A stretch of DNA of 64,000 nucleotides, taken from the NCBI RefSeq assembly GCF_041320665.1, contig NZ_CP166730.1:3782001-3846000 (forward strand). Direction: 5' to 3'. The position numbers and the translations under genes are program-made. The notes below the pieces were generated by a model. The model was not told the origin of the DNA. It ran no database searches and worked only from the letters and a program-made list of their open reading frames with translations. How positions within the stretch are numbered: the first letter of the stretch is position 1; every line of letters starts with the position of its first letter. This document shows positions 7,830-16,162 of this stretch, one piece after another. The stretch is from Comamonas sp. GB3 AK4-5. GTDB lineage: Bacteria > Pseudomonadota > Gammaproteobacteria > Burkholderiales > Burkholderiaceae_C.

Positions 7830-9689
7830 ATGTTACGAACGCTCATATGCCTGCTTGTTCTTGTGACAAGCGCCCTTCTTCCTTCTCTGTCCTATGCGGC
7901 CGACTGGTGGCAGGGGGAGTGGAAATACCGCAAGCAGATTGCGATCGACACCACTCCGGGCGGCGGCGCGATCGGTGAAGCCGTCGGCCGCACCCCATTG
8001 CTGGTGCGCCTGCACACCGGCAACTTTTCCTTCGAAGGTGTGGCCGAAAACGGCTCGGATCTGCGCTTCATCGCAGCCGACGGCAAGACGGTTCTCAATC
8101 ACCAGATCGAGAGCTTCGACCCACTGCTGGGCATCGCCACCATCTGGGTGGACCTGCCCCAGATCGATGCGGGCAGCCGCCAGGACATCTGGCTGTACTA
8201 CGGCAATGAGGCCGCGCCCAGCAGCGCCAATGGCCAGCTCGTCTTCGACCCCAACTACCTGCTGGTCTATCACTTTCATGAGGCGGCCGATATACCGGCA
8301 CGCGACACCTCGGCCTACGGCAACCATGCGCAGACTGCAGCTGGCACCGCCATTGACAGTGTTATCGGGCGAGGCCTGCAGCTGGCTGGTGGTCAGGCAC
8401 TCGTATTGCCCGCGTCGCCTTCTCTGGCGTTGGCTGCGGATGGCGAGTTCACCTTCAGCGCCTGGCTTCGCGTGGACCAGGCCAGCGGCGACCAGCTCAT
8501 CTATGCGCGGCGCGACATGGGCCATTCGCTGCTGATCGGCATCAGCCAGGGCGAGCCCTTTGTGGCCGTTGATGGCCAGCGCAGCAACCAGGCCCAGCCG
8601 CTCACAGCGGGAGCCTGGCAGCATGTGGCAGTGACGGCCAAGGGGCAGCAGGTACAGCTTTATGTCAACGGCCACCCCTCGGCATCCTTGGCGGTTTCGC
8701 TGCCGGCCCTGACATCGGCAGCAGCCATTGGCGCAGACATCGCTGCAGCACCGGCCGCGACCCTGCCCGATAACACCGCGCCCGCAGCCTTCGTGCCTTT
8801 CTCGGGAGCCATCGATGAGGTACGCATCTCCAAGGTCGCCCGCCCGGCGGCACTGATCCTGGCTGACGCCATCGCCCAAGGCAGCGAGTCCCGCCTGGTG
8901 CAGTACGGCACTGACGAGCAGCAGTCCAGCCTTCACCTCGGCGGCCTGGCATTCCTGATCAAAGCGGTGCCCTTCGATGCCTGGATTGTGCTGGCCATTC
9001 TGGCCTTCATGATGGTCCAGACCTGGATCGTCATGATCAGCAAGAGCCGTCGCGCCAAGCTGCTGCAGAACCGCAACGAGGCATTTCGCGAAGCATTCGG
9101 CAAGGTCGGCACGCACCTGGAAATGCTGGCCGATGACAGCCGCGCCAAGGAAAAGCTCCAGGACTCCTCGCTCTGGCGCCTGTATGCCGTCGCCGTCAAT
9201 GAACTGCGCGTGCGCCGCCAGCAAGGTGCCGAGACCTACTCGGGCTCCAGCAGCACCACCATTGAAGCGATCCGGGTATCGATGGATGCGGCTCGCACCA
9301 AGGAAATGCAGAAACTGGGTTCACGCATGGGCTTGCTGTCCAACGCGATCGCAGGCGGCCCTTACATCGGCCTGTTTGGCACGGTGCTTGGCATCATGGT
9401 GGTGTTCCTTGGCACCGCCATGGCAGGCGATGTGAACATCAACGCGATCGCCCCGGGGATGGCCGCTGCGCTGCTGGCTACTGCGGCAGGCCTGTTCGTC
9501 GCCATTCCGGCCTTGTTTGGCTACAACAGCATCCTCGGTCGCAACAAGGAAATCAGCGCCGACATGCGCATCTTTGTTGATGAGTTCGTCGCCCGCCTGG
9601 CCGAAGTTCACGGGGAGTCTCTGACAGCGGCGCCCCTCCATCACCCCACGCGACAGTCTGCGCCCATGGGCGTGGCGCCCGCCATCTGA
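7830..9689 (+). CDS. DUF2341-LamG-MotA/TolQ/ExbB fusion, proton channel subunit
   Basis: A 619-aa inner-membrane protein. Residues 1-24 are a signal peptide; about 45-130 match DUF2341 (VRLHTGNFSFEGVAENGSDL; DLPQIDAGSRQDIWLYYGN); about 165-335 resemble a LamG/concanavalin-like domain (FTFSAWLRVDQASGDQLIYA; FSGAIDEVRISKVARPA). A membrane helix follows at about 380-402 (FDAWIVLAILAFMMVQTWIV), then the MotA/TolQ/ExbB core at about 490-580 (GPYIGLFGTVLGIMVVFLGT; AAALLATAAGLFVAIPALFG). It should form a proton-driven motor with the ExbD protein directly downstream. The large periplasmic part is unusual for ExbB proteins and may bind glycan or the secreted partner. Confidence 0.9.
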   Translation: MLRTLICLLVLVTSALLPSLSYAADWWQGEWKYRKQIAIDTTPGGGAIGEAVGRTPLLVRLHTGNFSFEGVAENGSDLRFIAADGKTVLNHQIESFDPLLGIATIWVDLPQIDAGSRQDIWLYYGNEAAPSSANGQLVFDPNYLLVYHFHEAADIPARDTSAYGNHAQTAAGTAIDSVIGRGLQLAGGQALVLPASPSLALAADGEFTFSAWLRVDQASGDQLIYARRDMGHSLLIGISQGEPFVAVDGQRSNQAQPLTAGAWQHVAVTAKGQQVQLYVNGHPSASLAVSLPALTSAAAIGADIAAAPAATLPDNTAPAAFVPFSGAIDEVRISKVARPAALILADAIAQGSESRLVQYGTDEQQSSLHLGGLAFLIKAVPFDAWIVLAILAFMMVQTWIVMISKSRRAKLLQNRNEAFREAFGKVGTHLEMLADDSRAKEKLQDSSLWRLYAVAVNELRVRRQQGAETYSGSSSTTIEAIRVSMDAARTKEMQKLGSRMGLLSNAIAGGPYIGLFGTVLGIMVVFLGTAMAGDVNINAIAPGMAAALLATAAGLFVAIPALFGYNSILGRNKEISADMRIFVDEFVARLAEVHGESLTAAPLHHPTRQSAPMGVAPAI

Positions 9690-9702
9690 GGAGGGCCGCA
9701 AT

Positions 9703-10122
9703 ATGGTCTCCATCTCTTCTTCCGTCGATGACGACGAAGGCAGCGCCGTCGACAGCATCAATGTCACGCCCCTGGTTGACGTGCTCATGGTGGTGTTGGT
9801 GATGTTCATCCTCACCGCGACGGCACAGATCGCCGGCATCAAGATCAACCTGCCCAAGGCCAGTTCCAGCGTCTCCCTGTCGCAGCCCAAGACCAAGGCG
9901 ATCTCCATCAACGAAGTCGGCCAGGTCTTTCTGGATGCGTATCCGGTCACGCTGCCGGAGCTGGAAGACAGGCTGCGCACCGAAAAAGCGCTGACTCCGA
10001 ACGTCCCTGTGATTGTGCGCGGCGACCAGGTCGTGCAATACCAGAAGGTGGTCGAAGTGCTTGATCTGCTGCGCCGCCTGGAGCTGTCGCAAGTCGGGCT
10101 TGTCACCGGCAAGCCCCACTGA
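9703..10122 (+). CDS. exbD: ExbD/TolR biopolymer transport protein
   Basis: A 139-aa protein with one N-terminal membrane helix (VLMVVLVMFILTATAQI) carrying the proton-conducting Asp26 in NVTPLVDVLMVV, the family hallmark, and a periplasmic C-terminal domain with VPVIVRGDQVVQYQKVVEVL. It works with the upstream ExbB-type fusion to energise TonB. The start follows a GAGGAGG ribosome-binding site, 13 bases after the exbB-like stop. Normal length for ExbD. Confidence 0.95.
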   Translation: MVSISSSVDDDEGSAVDSINVTPLVDVLMVVLVMFILTATAQIAGIKINLPKASSSVSLSQPKTKAISINEVGQVFLDAYPVTLPELEDRLRTEKALTPNVPVIVRGDQVVQYQKVVEVLDLLRRLELSQVGLVTGKPH

Positions 10123-10136
10123 AGGCGAGAAACCCC

Positions 10137-10904
10137 GTGACCGATCGCAATTCCCTGCCACCACCCGAGAACCACGGGGGTGATCCGCTCGACAGCTTCT
10201 TCGCCCCGGAGCAGCCCGTGGCGCGTCGAGATCTCATGCCTGTGGTCAAACCTGTGGCCGCCATAGCGATCGTGGGCCTGCTGGCCTACTTCGCCTGGCA
10301 ATGGGCCCACCAGACCTCCGGGGTGCAGCGCAAGCCACCGGAGCTGACCGCCATCACCCCCATCTCACCGCCGCCGCCCCCTCCGCCGCCCGAGCGGCCG
10401 AAGGAAGAACCACCGCCACCCGAGCAGCAGGTGTTCGAGCCCACGCCAACCCCTGTCGACGAGCCCAAGCCTGCGGATGAGCCCAAACCCGCTGACGAGC
10501 CGAAAGCAGCCGATGCCAATGCCGATCCGATGCAGATGAACGCAGATGCCCAGGCCGGCGGCGACGCTTTCAACATCGGTGCGGGGGCCGGTCGCGGCAT
10601 GGGAGGGTCGGGAGGTACAGGACGAATTGGCAGCGCGACGTATGGACAGTACCTCGGCTACGCACTCCAGAAGCTGGTGCGTGAAAGCGACAGCACCGGC
10701 TACCTGGCGTACCAACTCGACGTCGACATCTGGATAGACCGTGAAGGCCGGGTGACCAACGCCCAGATCAGGCATTCCAGCGGTGATACGGAAGTCGATA
10801 ACAAGGTTGCAACCGTATTGCGCAACGCCGTGCTGAGCCAGCGCCCGACCTCGACCACGACCATGCCTGTAAAGGTACGACTGAACAGCCGCCGTCCCTC
10901 CTGA
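10137..10904 (+). CDS. tonB: TonB-family energy transducer
   Basis: A 255-aa protein starting with GTG. A single membrane anchor lies at about residues 37-57 (VAAIAIVGLLAYFAWQW), followed by a Pro-rich spacer (SPPPPPPPPERPKEEPPPPE) and a run of EPKPADEPKPADEP repeats, a Gly-rich hinge, and a C-terminal TonB/TolA-like domain (IWIDREGRVTNAQIRHSSGD; PVKVRLNSRR). It completes an ExbB-ExbD-TonB set, only 14 bases after exbD. Which outer-membrane partner it contacts is unknown; the porin-like gene next door and the TpsB are the local candidates. Confidence 0.9.
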   Translation: MTDRNSLPPPENHGGDPLDSFFAPEQPVARRDLMPVVKPVAAIAIVGLLAYFAWQWAHQTSGVQRKPPELTAITPISPPPPPPPPERPKEEPPPPEQQVFEPTPTPVDEPKPADEPKPADEPKAADANADPMQMNADAQAGGDAFNIGAGAGRGMGGSGGTGRIGSATYGQYLGYALQKLVRESDSTGYLAYQLDVDIWIDREGRVTNAQIRHSSGDTEVDNKVATVLRNAVLSQRPTSTTTMPVKVRLNSRRPS

Positions 10905-10941
10905 AGCGGACGATCTTGATATCTATGTGGAGCAGATGCGT

Positions 10942-12666
10942 ATGAAGTTTCAACCCACCCAGCTGGCCCGCATGATGGCCCTGGCCTTGACATTCGGAGC
11001 CATGCAGCCGCCCGCGCACGCCCAGACGGCAGGCGGAGCGGATGTGACGGTCGAGCTGATCGAATTGCTGGTGCAGACCGGCGTGATCAAGCAGGAACAA
11101 GCCAGCACGCTGCTCGCGCGGGCCAAGGCCAAGGCACAAGCCAAGGTGGCACAGGCGTCGGCAGACCCCGGCGCCGCCACCGCGCAGCCGGGCGATGTGC
11201 GCGTGCCCTATATCCCGCCATCGGCGCGCAAGCAAATCCAGCAGGAAGTCAAAGAAGAAATGATGGTGCAGGCCAAGGCCGAAGGCTGGGCAACGCCCAA
11301 TACCTTCCCGGACTGGGTCTCGCGCATCACGGTCGAAGGCGATGTGCGCGCACGCAACGAATCGCGCCTGTACGACAGCCGCAACAGCGACGAGATCATC
11401 GACTTCGCCGCCTTCAACAAGAACGGGCCGGTTCCCACCGTGGTGGGCAACACGGCAAATCCCTACGATCTTCCCTATCTGAATACCCGCAAAGACCACC
11501 GCAATCTGTGGCGCTACCGCGCGCGGCTGGGCGTGTCGGCCGTGATCTCCGATCGCTGGACATCCGGCATCCGCCTGGCCAGCGGCAGCGACAACAACCC
11601 AGTATCCACATCCGATACCTTGGGCAATGACATGGGCAAGAAGAGCATCTGGCTCGACCAGGCCTACATCAGCTACCAGGCCGCGCCCTGGGCAAAGGTG
11701 ACGGTAGGCCGTGCAAGCAATCCGTTCTGGTCCACCGACATGCTGTATTCGGACGACCTCCAGTTCGACGGCATCTCGGCCCAGCTGTCCCATGCGTTCC
11801 AGGACCAGCCTGTGACTGCCTTTGGCAACCTGGGGGTGTATGCACTGGATTACGCCAACACCCCCTGGCGTTCGGACACGGGCACCGAGGGCAAGAACGA
11901 AAGCAAGTGGCTGCTGGGTGCACAGATTGGCGCATCGTGGAAGGCCAATGCCGACCACACCCTCAAGGGTGCGCTGGCCTATTACCAATTCGAGAACATC
12001 GCAGGCCAGCGCTCCTCGGCCTGTACGGTCTACGCCTCGTCCGACGCCTGCGACACCGACTGGTCGCGCCCGGCCTTCATGCAAAAAGGCAATACCTTGT
12101 TCTTGCTGCGCGATATCCGCCAGTGGTCGTCCGACTCATCTGACTGGAACGAGTGGCAGTATGTAGGCCTGGCGTCCAAGTTCAATCTGCTGGACATGAA
12201 CCTGTCGTGGGATGCACGCCTTTTCGACGGCCTGGGGCTGCGCCTGGATGGCAACTACATCCACAACCTGGCGTACAGCAAGGACAAGATGATTGCCCGC
12301 GCCGGTGGCCTCAGCAATATCGCGACCAATGCCGAGGGCTCCAGCGGCACGACAACAGGTATCCAAAGCGGCGCCGACGCCTGGATGCTGCAAGCCACCG
12401 TCAGCCGGGGCATGAAGCTTGACCGCGCCGGCAACTGGCGCATCTTCGCGGGCTACAAATACATCCAGCCGGACGCCATGCCCGATGGCTACAACGACAG
12501 CGGCTTTCACCTGGGCGGCACCAATGCGCGCGGCTATTTCCTGGGTGGCTCGTATGCCTTTGACAAAAACGTGTCGGGGCAAATGTCCTGGAGCAGTTCA
12601 AAAGAGGTCTACGGCTCACCGCTGTCGATCGACATGATCCGCTTCGACCTGAACGCACGGTTCTGA
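10942..12666 (+). CDS. Putative outer-membrane porin
   Basis: A 574-aa barrel protein with a signal peptide (ARMMALALTFGAMQPPAHAQ). Residues about 40-90 are helical (ELIELLVQTGVIKQEQASTL; ARKQIQQEVKEEMMVQAKAE), the N-terminal pattern of the putative-porin family. The remainder has alternating strands and aromatic-rich turns, ending DLNARF with a terminal Phe. I chose ATG 10942 because GGAG lies nine bases upstream; GTG 10927 and ATG 10936 are in-frame options. Located after the ExbB-ExbD-TonB genes, it may be their TonB-linked partner or a channel used by the surface system; no TonB box is evident. Confidence 0.8.
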   Translation: MKFQPTQLARMMALALTFGAMQPPAHAQTAGGADVTVELIELLVQTGVIKQEQASTLLARAKAKAQAKVAQASADPGAATAQPGDVRVPYIPPSARKQIQQEVKEEMMVQAKAEGWATPNTFPDWVSRITVEGDVRARNESRLYDSRNSDEIIDFAAFNKNGPVPTVVGNTANPYDLPYLNTRKDHRNLWRYRARLGVSAVISDRWTSGIRLASGSDNNPVSTSDTLGNDMGKKSIWLDQAYISYQAAPWAKVTVGRASNPFWSTDMLYSDDLQFDGISAQLSHAFQDQPVTAFGNLGVYALDYANTPWRSDTGTEGKNESKWLLGAQIGASWKANADHTLKGALAYYQFENIAGQRSSACTVYASSDACDTDWSRPAFMQKGNTLFLLRDIRQWSSDSSDWNEWQYVGLASKFNLLDMNLSWDARLFDGLGLRLDGNYIHNLAYSKDKMIARAGGLSNIATNAEGSSGTTTGIQSGADAWMLQATVSRGMKLDRAGNWRIFAGYKYIQPDAMPDGYNDSGFHLGGTNARGYFLGGSYAFDKNVSGQMSWSSSKEVYGSPLSIDMIRFDLNARF

Positions 12667-12679
12667 GGGGAGAAGCGTC

Positions 12680-13345
12680 ATGAGGCAATCCTTGAAACAT
12701 GCTGCAGGCTGGGCCCTCGGGCTGGTGCTGGCATTGCCAGCCTTAGGGCAGGCACAGAGCCTGGAAGAGCGCTTGCGCACGCAGCTGCGCAATACGGCCC
12801 AGCGGCTCCAGCAGGTGCAGAGCCAGCAGGCACAGATCACGGCAGCCAAGACCACCGCAGAGGCCGAGCGCGACGCGGCGCAACGCGAGTTGACGGCTCT
12901 GCGCTCCGAAGTGGAGGGTCTGCGCACCCGTGCAGCTCGCCTGCTGGACGAGCAGACCGCGCTGCGGCGCCAGGCCCTGGCGCAAACCGCGAACAACCAC
13001 GACCAGATGCAGCAGGCCCAAAAGGCACAGACCGCCTACCAGGCACTGGAACGCCAGGCCACCACCTGGCAATCCGAATCCTCATCGCTCAAAGCCAAGC
13101 TGGCCGGGCGCGATGGCCAATACCAGTTGTGCGTTGCCAAAAACCAAGCGCTCTACCAGGCTGGCCGGGAGCTGCTGACGGCCTATGAGGCATTCGGCAC
13201 TGCGGATCTGCTGGCCCTGCGCCAGCCCTTCTCCGGCAGCGGGCGGGTGTTGTTCGACGAGAAAGCCCAAACCTTCGGCGACCGCCTCTACCAGGGCCAA
13301 GTCGATGCAGGCACACCGCCGGACGCGCCCATTGCCAAGCAATAA
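12680..13345 (+). CDS. Periplasmic coiled-coil protein
   Basis: A 221-aa protein with a signal peptide (WALGLVLALPALGQAQ) followed by a long heptad-rich coiled coil from about residue 25 to 155 (LEERLRTQLRNTAQRLQQVQ), then a short C-terminal segment with YQLCVAKNQALYQAGRELL. No enzymatic domain is visible. It could act as a periplasmic spacer or scaffold between the inner-membrane motor and outer-membrane proteins encoded upstream; that is inference. It starts 13 bases after the porin stop. Confidence 0.75.
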   Translation: MRQSLKHAAGWALGLVLALPALGQAQSLEERLRTQLRNTAQRLQQVQSQQAQITAAKTTAEAERDAAQRELTALRSEVEGLRTRAARLLDEQTALRRQALAQTANNHDQMQQAQKAQTAYQALERQATTWQSESSSLKAKLAGRDGQYQLCVAKNQALYQAGRELLTAYEAFGTADLLALRQPFSGSGRVLFDEKAQTFGDRLYQGQVDAGTPPDAPIAKQ

Positions 13346-13370
13346 GGCCTGCGGACCCCATCCCCCCTCG

Positions 13371-13406
13371 ACCTTCACCTTCACCTTCACCTTCACCTTC
13401 ACCTTC
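13371..13406. repeat. Six tandem copies of the hexamer ACCTTC upstream of the YbjN-like gene
   Basis: Perfect hexanucleotide repeat ACCTTC x6 from 13371 to 13406, in the 87-base gap between the coiled-coil gene and the YbjN-like gene, ending 26 bases before the start codon. Such tracts can change length by slippage and alter spacing. Being in the leader, a change would affect expression rather than frame. Confidence 0.85.
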
Positions 13407-13432
13407 CACCATTTGCAAGTCCAGGAACAACG

Positions 13433-14020
13433 ATGAGCGATATGACGATGATCCATGCCTTGAGTACCGAACGCCTGCAGGAGCTGCTGCATTCCATGGG
13501 ATACCGGGTGACCGTGTCCGAACGCGCTGGACAGCGCCAGCTGTTGAGTGCGGCCCAGGGCATAGGGTTTGCAGTGCGTCCGGGCAACCCGGCCAAGACC
13601 GAGGGTGAATTCATAGACTACACGCTCAGCTGCGCGCTGCGCGTTCAGGGCGAGCTCCCCGCCGGGCTGACCAGTACCTGGAACATTGGCAAGCGTTTTT
13701 CCAGGCTGACCAGCCAGGGCGAATTCCTGGTGCTGGAAAAAGACGTGATCATCACCGGGGGGGTGAGCCAGAACTACCTTCGCGCGACGGCCGATCTGTG
13801 GGACCGCCTGCTGCAGGAATTTGTCCTTTTCCTGCGCGAGTATGTGTCGACCAACACCACGCCATCCGCCAACCACCAGGACGATGCCGATCCCGCGTCT
13901 GCCGCCTTGCCTGCCGCCGAAGACAGGGCAGGCGATGAAGCAGACAAAGCGCCGGCCTCCGCTGGCGAGAAACCCTCCCCCCAGAAAACGCACAAAGCGA
14001 ATGCAGGAGCTGCACTATGA
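13433..14020 (+). CDS. YbjN domain-containing protein
   Basis: A 195-aa cytoplasmic protein whose first 135 residues match the YbjN / T3SS-chaperone-like fold (LSTERLQELLHSMGYRVTVS; FSRLTSQGEFLVLEKDVIIT), followed by a low-complexity acidic/Ala tail. YbjN-type proteins bind partner proteins in a chaperone-like manner and affect motility and surface traits in E. coli. Here it could assist a secreted partner. The stop overlaps the parvulin start (ATGA). The start MSDMTM could also be at the second Met. Confidence 0.75.
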   Translation: MSDMTMIHALSTERLQELLHSMGYRVTVSERAGQRQLLSAAQGIGFAVRPGNPAKTEGEFIDYTLSCALRVQGELPAGLTSTWNIGKRFSRLTSQGEFLVLEKDVIITGGVSQNYLRATADLWDRLLQEFVLFLREYVSTNTTPSANHQDDADPASAALPAAEDRAGDEADKAPASAGEKPSPQKTHKANAGAAL

Positions 14021-14949
14021 ACCGCAAGCACTGCCAATCCATGGTCCGAGGCCTGTTCAAGGCAGGTGTCTTGCTGGCCCTCCACGCGCCTGTGGCCTGG
14101 GGGCAAGAGGCGGATCACCCCGTGGCCTCCTCCGGCAACGTCTCGGTTTCCAGCCAGGAGATACAGACACAGCTCGCCGCCCTTCCGCCGGCGCAGCGCG
14201 AGCAACTCGCCAAGCACCCTGCTGCGCTGGAGCAATGGGTCCGGGCAAGGCTGGTCGACAAATTGCTGCGCCAAGAGGCCAGCACCCAGCAATGGGACAA
14301 GCGCCCCGAGGTCGCTAGCCAGATCGAGAAAATGAAGCAGGAGTTGGTGGTTCGCTCCTATCTGGCATCGGTCAGCAAGGTGCCTGATGACTACCCGACG
14401 GATACCGAAGTGGCCGCCGCGTACAGCCGGGTCAAGGACAGCCTGCTCAAACCGGCAGGCTATCGCGTCAGCCAAGTCTTTCTTGCAGCGCCCCGCACGG
14501 ATACCGCCGCACAGGAACAGGCCCGAAAAACAGCCACCGAAGTGGTGAAAAAGGCGCGGCAACCCAAGGTGGATTTCTCCAAGCTGGCGTTGGAATACGG
14601 CAAGAAAGACGCACCACCGTCCACCGACACCGGCTGGGTCACATTGGAGCAGTTGCTGCCCGAGGTCCGCAGCGTAGTGGCCCGCCTGAAGCCGGGAGAG
14701 GTATCCGAGCCCGTGGCGTCGGCGGCGGGTCTGCATGTGCTCAAACTGGTGGATATGCGCCAGGCCCAGCCTGCGACGCTTGACGAATCCAGGGAAGTGC
14801 TGAAGACACGCCTGCGCCAGGAACGCCAAAGCCAGATCGCGCGCGCATACCTTGACAGCCTTGGCAACGCTGCAGCCATCAAGGTGGATACCCAGGCGGT
14901 GAAAGCCGCCCAGGAAAGCAGCAGCGCCGGTGCCAATACCCGCCAATAG
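14017..14949 (+). CDS. Periplasmic peptidyl-prolyl cis-trans isomerase, parvulin type
   Basis: A 310-aa exported protein (signal peptide GVLLALHAPVAWG, cleavage near residue 30). The N-terminal helical part (about 40-140) resembles the SurA/PpiD-type chaperone arm. The parvulin domain spans about 145-250 (YRVSQVFLAAPRTDTA; FSKLALEYGKKDAPPSTDTG; PGEVSEPVASAAGLHVLKL). It should help fold outer-membrane or secreted proteins during transit. Translationally coupled to the YbjN-like gene by a four-base overlap. In this operon it is a plausible dedicated chaperone for TpsA or the barrel proteins. Confidence 0.9.
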   Translation: MNRKHCQSMVRGLFKAGVLLALHAPVAWGQEADHPVASSGNVSVSSQEIQTQLAALPPAQREQLAKHPAALEQWVRARLVDKLLRQEASTQQWDKRPEVASQIEKMKQELVVRSYLASVSKVPDDYPTDTEVAAAYSRVKDSLLKPAGYRVSQVFLAAPRTDTAAQEQARKTATEVVKKARQPKVDFSKLALEYGKKDAPPSTDTGWVTLEQLLPEVRSVVARLKPGEVSEPVASAAGLHVLKLVDMRQAQPATLDESREVLKTRLRQERQSQIARAYLDSLGNAAAIKVDTQAVKAAQESSSAGANTRQ

Positions 14950-14959
14950 GACGCAGCAA

Positions 14960-15475
14960 GTGGCCGCCACAAAGACCGGCCCCCGGCAGAGCCAGGGGGA
15001 GCGAAAAAGACCTTGGCATCGCATCTGGCACCGCCTCTTTCGGGCACTGCTGGGTGGTGTGATCGGTGCCGGCATGTCTGCGGCCCTGCAGGCCGAGGCC
15101 GGTCTGGTGACGGCAGACCGTGCTCCCCAGGCCTGGTTGGCCTATGCCGCCTTGGTCCAGACCCGCATAGAAGACGCCTTGGTCGCAGACGATGCGCTGC
15201 TGCACCAGTTGCAGCAAAGCGCGGAAAGTGCCGTGGTGGCACGGGTCTGGGTCAATACCGAGGGGCGCATCTCTGCCGTTGCACTGGCTGGTCAAGCCAG
15301 CGCAGGGGTCGAGCCAGCACTCCAGGCCCGGCTGATCGGCTTGCCAATCAGCCAGACGCCGCCATCAGGGCTGCGCTGGCCCATCGTCCTGCAATTGGAT
15401 TGGTCGGGCATACAGGCGCTGGAGGCATCCACGCAGCCGGCGCTCACGCCATCCAAAGAGCAGGACATGATTTGA
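14960..15475 (+). CDS. Short TonB C-terminal-like periplasmic protein
   Basis: About 171 aa. The predicted GTG start at 14960 has AGGA eight bases upstream; an ATG at 14930 in frame would overlap the parvulin gene. A basic N-terminus precedes one membrane segment (LLGGVIGAGMSAALQAEAGL). The C-terminal half (SAVVARVWVNTEGRISAVAL; PPSGLRWPIVLQLDWS) resembles the TonB C-terminal fold, but the Pro-rich spacer is missing. It may be a second, short transducer or an adaptor. Last plus-strand gene of this operon before a hairpin at 15485. Confidence 0.65.
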   Translation: MAATKTGPRQSQGERKRPWHRIWHRLFRALLGGVIGAGMSAALQAEAGLVTADRAPQAWLAYAALVQTRIEDALVADDALLHQLQQSAESAVVARVWVNTEGRISAVALAGQASAGVEPALQARLIGLPISQTPPSGLRWPIVLQLDWSGIQALEASTQPALTPSKEQDMI

Positions 15476-15484
15476 GGCAATGGA

Positions 15485-15517
15485 GTGTCTTTCGCACGCA
15501 CTTCCGTGCGGGGACAC
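15485..15517. terminator. Hairpin between convergent genes
   Basis: GTGTC plus GCACG pairs with CGTGC plus GACAC across CACTTC, with G-T pairs in the middle, followed by TTTCTC. It sits in the 76-base gap between the convergent TonB-C-like gene and gspC, so it probably stops transcription from both sides. Confidence 0.6.
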
Positions 15518-15551
15518 TTTCTCAAGACCGCCGCAGTCCAGGCAGCATGCA

Positions 15552-15992
15552 TCAGTGCACATGTTCAATGCCCTTGCTTGGCAACACAGGCCGCACAGGC
15601 GCATGGATACGAATGGCCCGACCGGCACGCTCCAGGACCACACCATCGGCATCGATCGCCTTCAGCGTGACGCTCTGCATCACGGGCTCGCCCACCAAAT
15701 AGGGCTGTGGTGCAGCGCCATTGATGCTGAGCAGGGCCACCGCGCGGTCGCTGCGCTGCGCCAGCCCGAGCACCGCCACGTTCAGGCGCACCTCGCCCGG
15801 CCCCAGCCATTCCGCCAGGGCTTTGCCTGCGGGGTCTGCTGCCGGCAGCGCCTGTGCGGGCGGCGGCAGCACTTGCGTTTTGACGTCAAGCAGCTTCATG
15901 CCCCAAAAACACAGGCCGCCGGCAACGATCAGCGCGCCAACGGTATGCACCATGCGAACACGCTCAATGGATGAACTCTGGATTCGGATCAC
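15552..15992 (-). CDS. gspC: T2SS inner-membrane protein GspC-like (short form)
   Basis: A 146-aa protein with a short N-terminal cytoplasmic part, one membrane helix (VGALIVAGGLCFWGMKLLDV) and a periplasmic domain resembling the homology region of GspC (LNVAVLGLAQRSDRAVALLS; YLVGEPVMQSVTLKAIDADG; VVLERAGRAIRI). GspC links the inner-membrane platform to the GspD secretin. This version lacks the PDZ or coiled-coil C-terminus, about half the usual 270-300 aa. It is transcribed divergently from gspH, not at the head of the operon as is common. Confidence 0.85.
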   Translation of the reverse strand: MIRIQSSSIERVRMVHTVGALIVAGGLCFWGMKLLDVKTQVLPPPAQALPAADPAGKALAEWLGPGEVRLNVAVLGLAQRSDRAVALLSINGAAPQPYLVGEPVMQSVTLKAIDADGVVLERAGRAIRIHAPVRPVLPSKGIEHVH

Positions 15993-16162
15993 TGCAGCAG
16001 GCTCCTTGGAATAATCGCACGCTGGCCGTCGTCAATGGCAACGCGGAGAAACAGCAGTGATACCAGTCACATATTGAAGTTTCATGTCAACGCCATAATC
16101 GGCACCTACCATGTCCGCTATGGCCTGCATTTTGTTGCCCAGGCCTTTTGCTCAATAGCGCC

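Noticed and set aside
13371..13406. CRISPR array
   Set aside because: Perfect hexamer repeats without spacers; no cas genes in the window.
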